Shown in pieces: positions 57,991-60,000 of a stretch of DNA of 60,000 bases. The notes below the pieces were generated by a model that had not been told where the DNA came from, did no database searches, and was given only the letters and a program-made list of their open reading frames with translations. The translations under genes and the position numbers were made by a program. The DNA comes from Lineus longissimus (taxonomy: Eukaryota > Nemertea > Pilidiophora > Heteronemertea > Lineidae). Numbering within the stretch: position 1 is the stretch's first letter; each line of letters starts with the position of its first letter. The DNA lies in contig NC_088316.1 in NCBI RefSeq assembly GCF_910592395.1, positions 1,924,001-1,984,000 of the forward strand, written 5' to 3'.

Positions 57991-60000
57991 GTTCGTAAAT
58001 TCGATCTGTGAGCTGAAATTCTCACAAATTTCATTATAGTGGCCGCCGAACAGAATGTATTAGCGTAATTGAATTGTATGTTGGCACTAATAGGTATTTA
58101 TATCCTTAAACTTACAAATTCTTCCTATTTTCTTTGAAAGCAACATTTTAACAGGTTGCTGCTATGGATTTTCTTTCAGGTTTCTAAAAATGCTCATGGG
58201 AAGGATCGACAGTCATTTTGTAAATGTCAGCATCATTGGCGCTGAGCCTCAAGAATCTAATGTCTCATCAATGTAACTGTCACAGACAGATCTACACCAA
58301 TACTGTCTGCAAAAAAATATCTAGATCAGACTCCATCAATAATTGAAACGATTTTCTGCCTGGAGGAGGTTAGGTTACAGTATCAATCTGAGTGGATCAC
58401 AAAGCGTTACAATAGGACTAAAGTAGGGGGCACACTGACTGAGGGAGCACAAATTACTCATGTGTGCTCCTGCCTCTTGGGGTGCAATGTGGAGGGCACA
58501 TTTCTGCGACAGCAAAATTTGAACCAAAATGGCTGCCGGTCACAAACCCTTAAACGTTTCACCTCAACATTTTGACGAATAAGATTTCACGAAATACTTC
58601 ACCTCTCGAAACAATCAATAAAGGTTTCAATATCGATATTTTGATCAGCATCATCGGATCAATTTCTGCTTCTTATCAATCGTTTTATGGACTTTGACAA
58701 GATAATCAAGCAATTTGTTCGATTTTATCATTATTTTTCGTATTTAGGCACTTTGCCAATGCCAGTGTCTTGTTTCCAACTCCAGTTGAGTCTGTAAACT
58801 ACCAAGGGAATCAATAAAGTTCTGATAGATCTGTAGTTTCATTGTTTAGAAAAACAAGTGATGATTCTAAGGCAGACGTCGTGAAATGAGGAAAAACCTG
58901 GCCTTGTAGTATCAGGGATGTCAAATTTGAAATTGAAGTCAGATTTCAGACCTGGCAGCTTAAATGGAATGATCTCTGTTTCGACTCTCTGTAGAACTTT
59001 GAATTTTCAAAATTGGACCAAAAATAGGCATTTAAGAGGCGTTTTTGTGCCAGTGATTGCTGATAAAAGGACAAGATTTTTACAAGAAAAAAATTCATAT
59101 TTTTTGCCTAAGCTCATTGGCATCCCTGCAGTTACTGTCCTCTCTGCATCCACTTATATGACCTGCTTTGTATTGCTTTTGATAAGGGGTCAAGGTGAAA
59201 AGACAAAAAATTACCTCAAAATCGCATCGTCATGACCGTCGGATACCTTGGTGTCGCCCACTCATTGTCAATCCTAATCGGACAGATTGAATGGCTTCGA
59301 ACAACCATGAACGAAAGATCGCAAGTAATATTGAATTGAATATATTCAGAAATGGTCTTATAGAGGTGAAATTAGAGTAGACGGATGGCATCTGGGTGTG
59401 GTAACTCTAATTGCCTACACATCTAGAACAATGCCAATTCAATCAACTGTAAAACTTCAATGATCTGACGTCGTTCCCTTGACTATCCCGTGAACATCTC
59501 ATCAGGGCGTGGCACATTTTGTGGGAGTAATGAAAATGACCGTTATTAGAGACATTCAGATTTTGTTACGAGAACAAGATTATTTTTTCTGGCTTTAATT
59601 GTCAACTCAAGGTGATTGATTTGTTTTGACGCACTGTTTCATTGAATTTCTGACGATACTGCTATAATTTGGCACTATGTGCTTGAACCTTGATCATGTA
59701 GATTGGGTATGGCAAGGCCTTTCTTGCATATCAGAGGATGGACGTTGCTCTTCCCTTGCATGCAGTAAAAACTGTAGGGAAAGTTCGCGCACCATCCCCT
59801 TCTGTCAATCCTAAGTCTATGTCTGTTGTGCGAACAAATTGTAAATAGATGAAGTTTTTGATTTTAATAGTTTAAAGTGCAAACCAATACTTTTAATTCA
59901 AATATAACGATGTTATGATTGATGACATCACATAATCTAAATTGGCATAAAAGGCGATAGAATAATTAGTTTGATTCTAAATATAGCAATTGTGCTAGAT
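57991..60000. other. Probable first coding intron of the right-hand gene
   Basis: AT-rich, with no exon that continues the 57924 frame. The open stretch at 58918-59235 shows no domain or conservation clue. Confidence 0.45.

Noticed and set aside
58180-58260. Second coding exon of the MGCGTS gene after the TTTCTTTCAG acceptor
   Set aside because: In the required phase it reads Gly-Phe-stop, giving a 24-residue peptide.
58918-59235. 105-codon open frame
   Set aside because: No recognisable motif or splice context.
1-60000. CRISPR arrays, prokaryotic operons, phage or bacterial defence systems
   Set aside because: Intron-exon structure, SINEs and animal gene families show this is metazoan DNA. 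Tandem repeats here have no spacer-repeat pattern.

Overview
This is eukaryotic (animal) genomic DNA. Genes are split into short exons with GT-AG introns, coding exons are clearly more GC-rich than the AT-rich introns, and introns and spacers carry tRNA-derived SINEs, truncated LINEs, small inverted-repeat transposons and minisatellites. Two genes can be read almost codon by codon and a third begins near the right edge, all on the + strand. Exon content and repeat style suggest a marine invertebrate bilaterian (a lophotrochozoan would fit), but nothing here fixes the species. Layout: 2-29962 is the 3' two-thirds of HERC2, a giant HECT E3 ubiquitin ligase. I resolve 47 exons. All intron phases agree and the sum is exactly 9,900 nt (3,299 aa plus stop). 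In order they encode a linker, an MIB/HERC2 domain, a helical linker with an SH3-like segment, a UBA-like segment, a CPH domain, a ZZ zinc finger, a DOC domain, the RCC1-like propellers RLD2 and RLD3, and a C-terminal HECT domain with its catalytic cysteine codon at 29735-29737. The 5' part of the gene (RLD1, cytochrome-b5 domain) lies left of the window. A poly(A) signal follows at 30747. 33399-38260 is DNAJA3 (Tid1), the mitochondrial J-domain co-chaperone: ten exons, 489 aa, with presequence, HPD J domain, G/F region, four-motif zinc finger and C-terminal substrate domain. A further in-frame candidate terminal exon at 38662-38948 would swap the basic C-terminus for an acidic tail with three 23-aa repeats. 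From about 40.5 kb to the right edge there is no long coding sequence. There is a possible promoter near 40500, candidate 5'UTR exons at 51567-51637 and 56737-56829, and one likely first coding exon at 57874-57990 whose product begins MGCGTS, typical of an acylated membrane-anchored protein. Its body must lie to the right. Repeats: two copies of a structured ~1.16-kb element (terminal hairpin, GTC tract, three ~295-bp internal units) sit in opposite orientation at 22273-23430 and 30970-32132 and bracket the RLD3/HECT exons. A ~178-bp terminal-inverted-repeat MITE occurs about eight times. Three tRNA-derived SINE families recur, one with clear target-site duplications. Minisatellites have periods of 156, 65, 74 and 21 bp. 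The items most worth following up are the alternative repeat-bearing DNAJA3 terminus, the inverted element pair with CTCF-like motifs, a 100-nt near-perfect hairpin at 44007, and an antisense membrane-protein reading frame inside a HERC2 intron.
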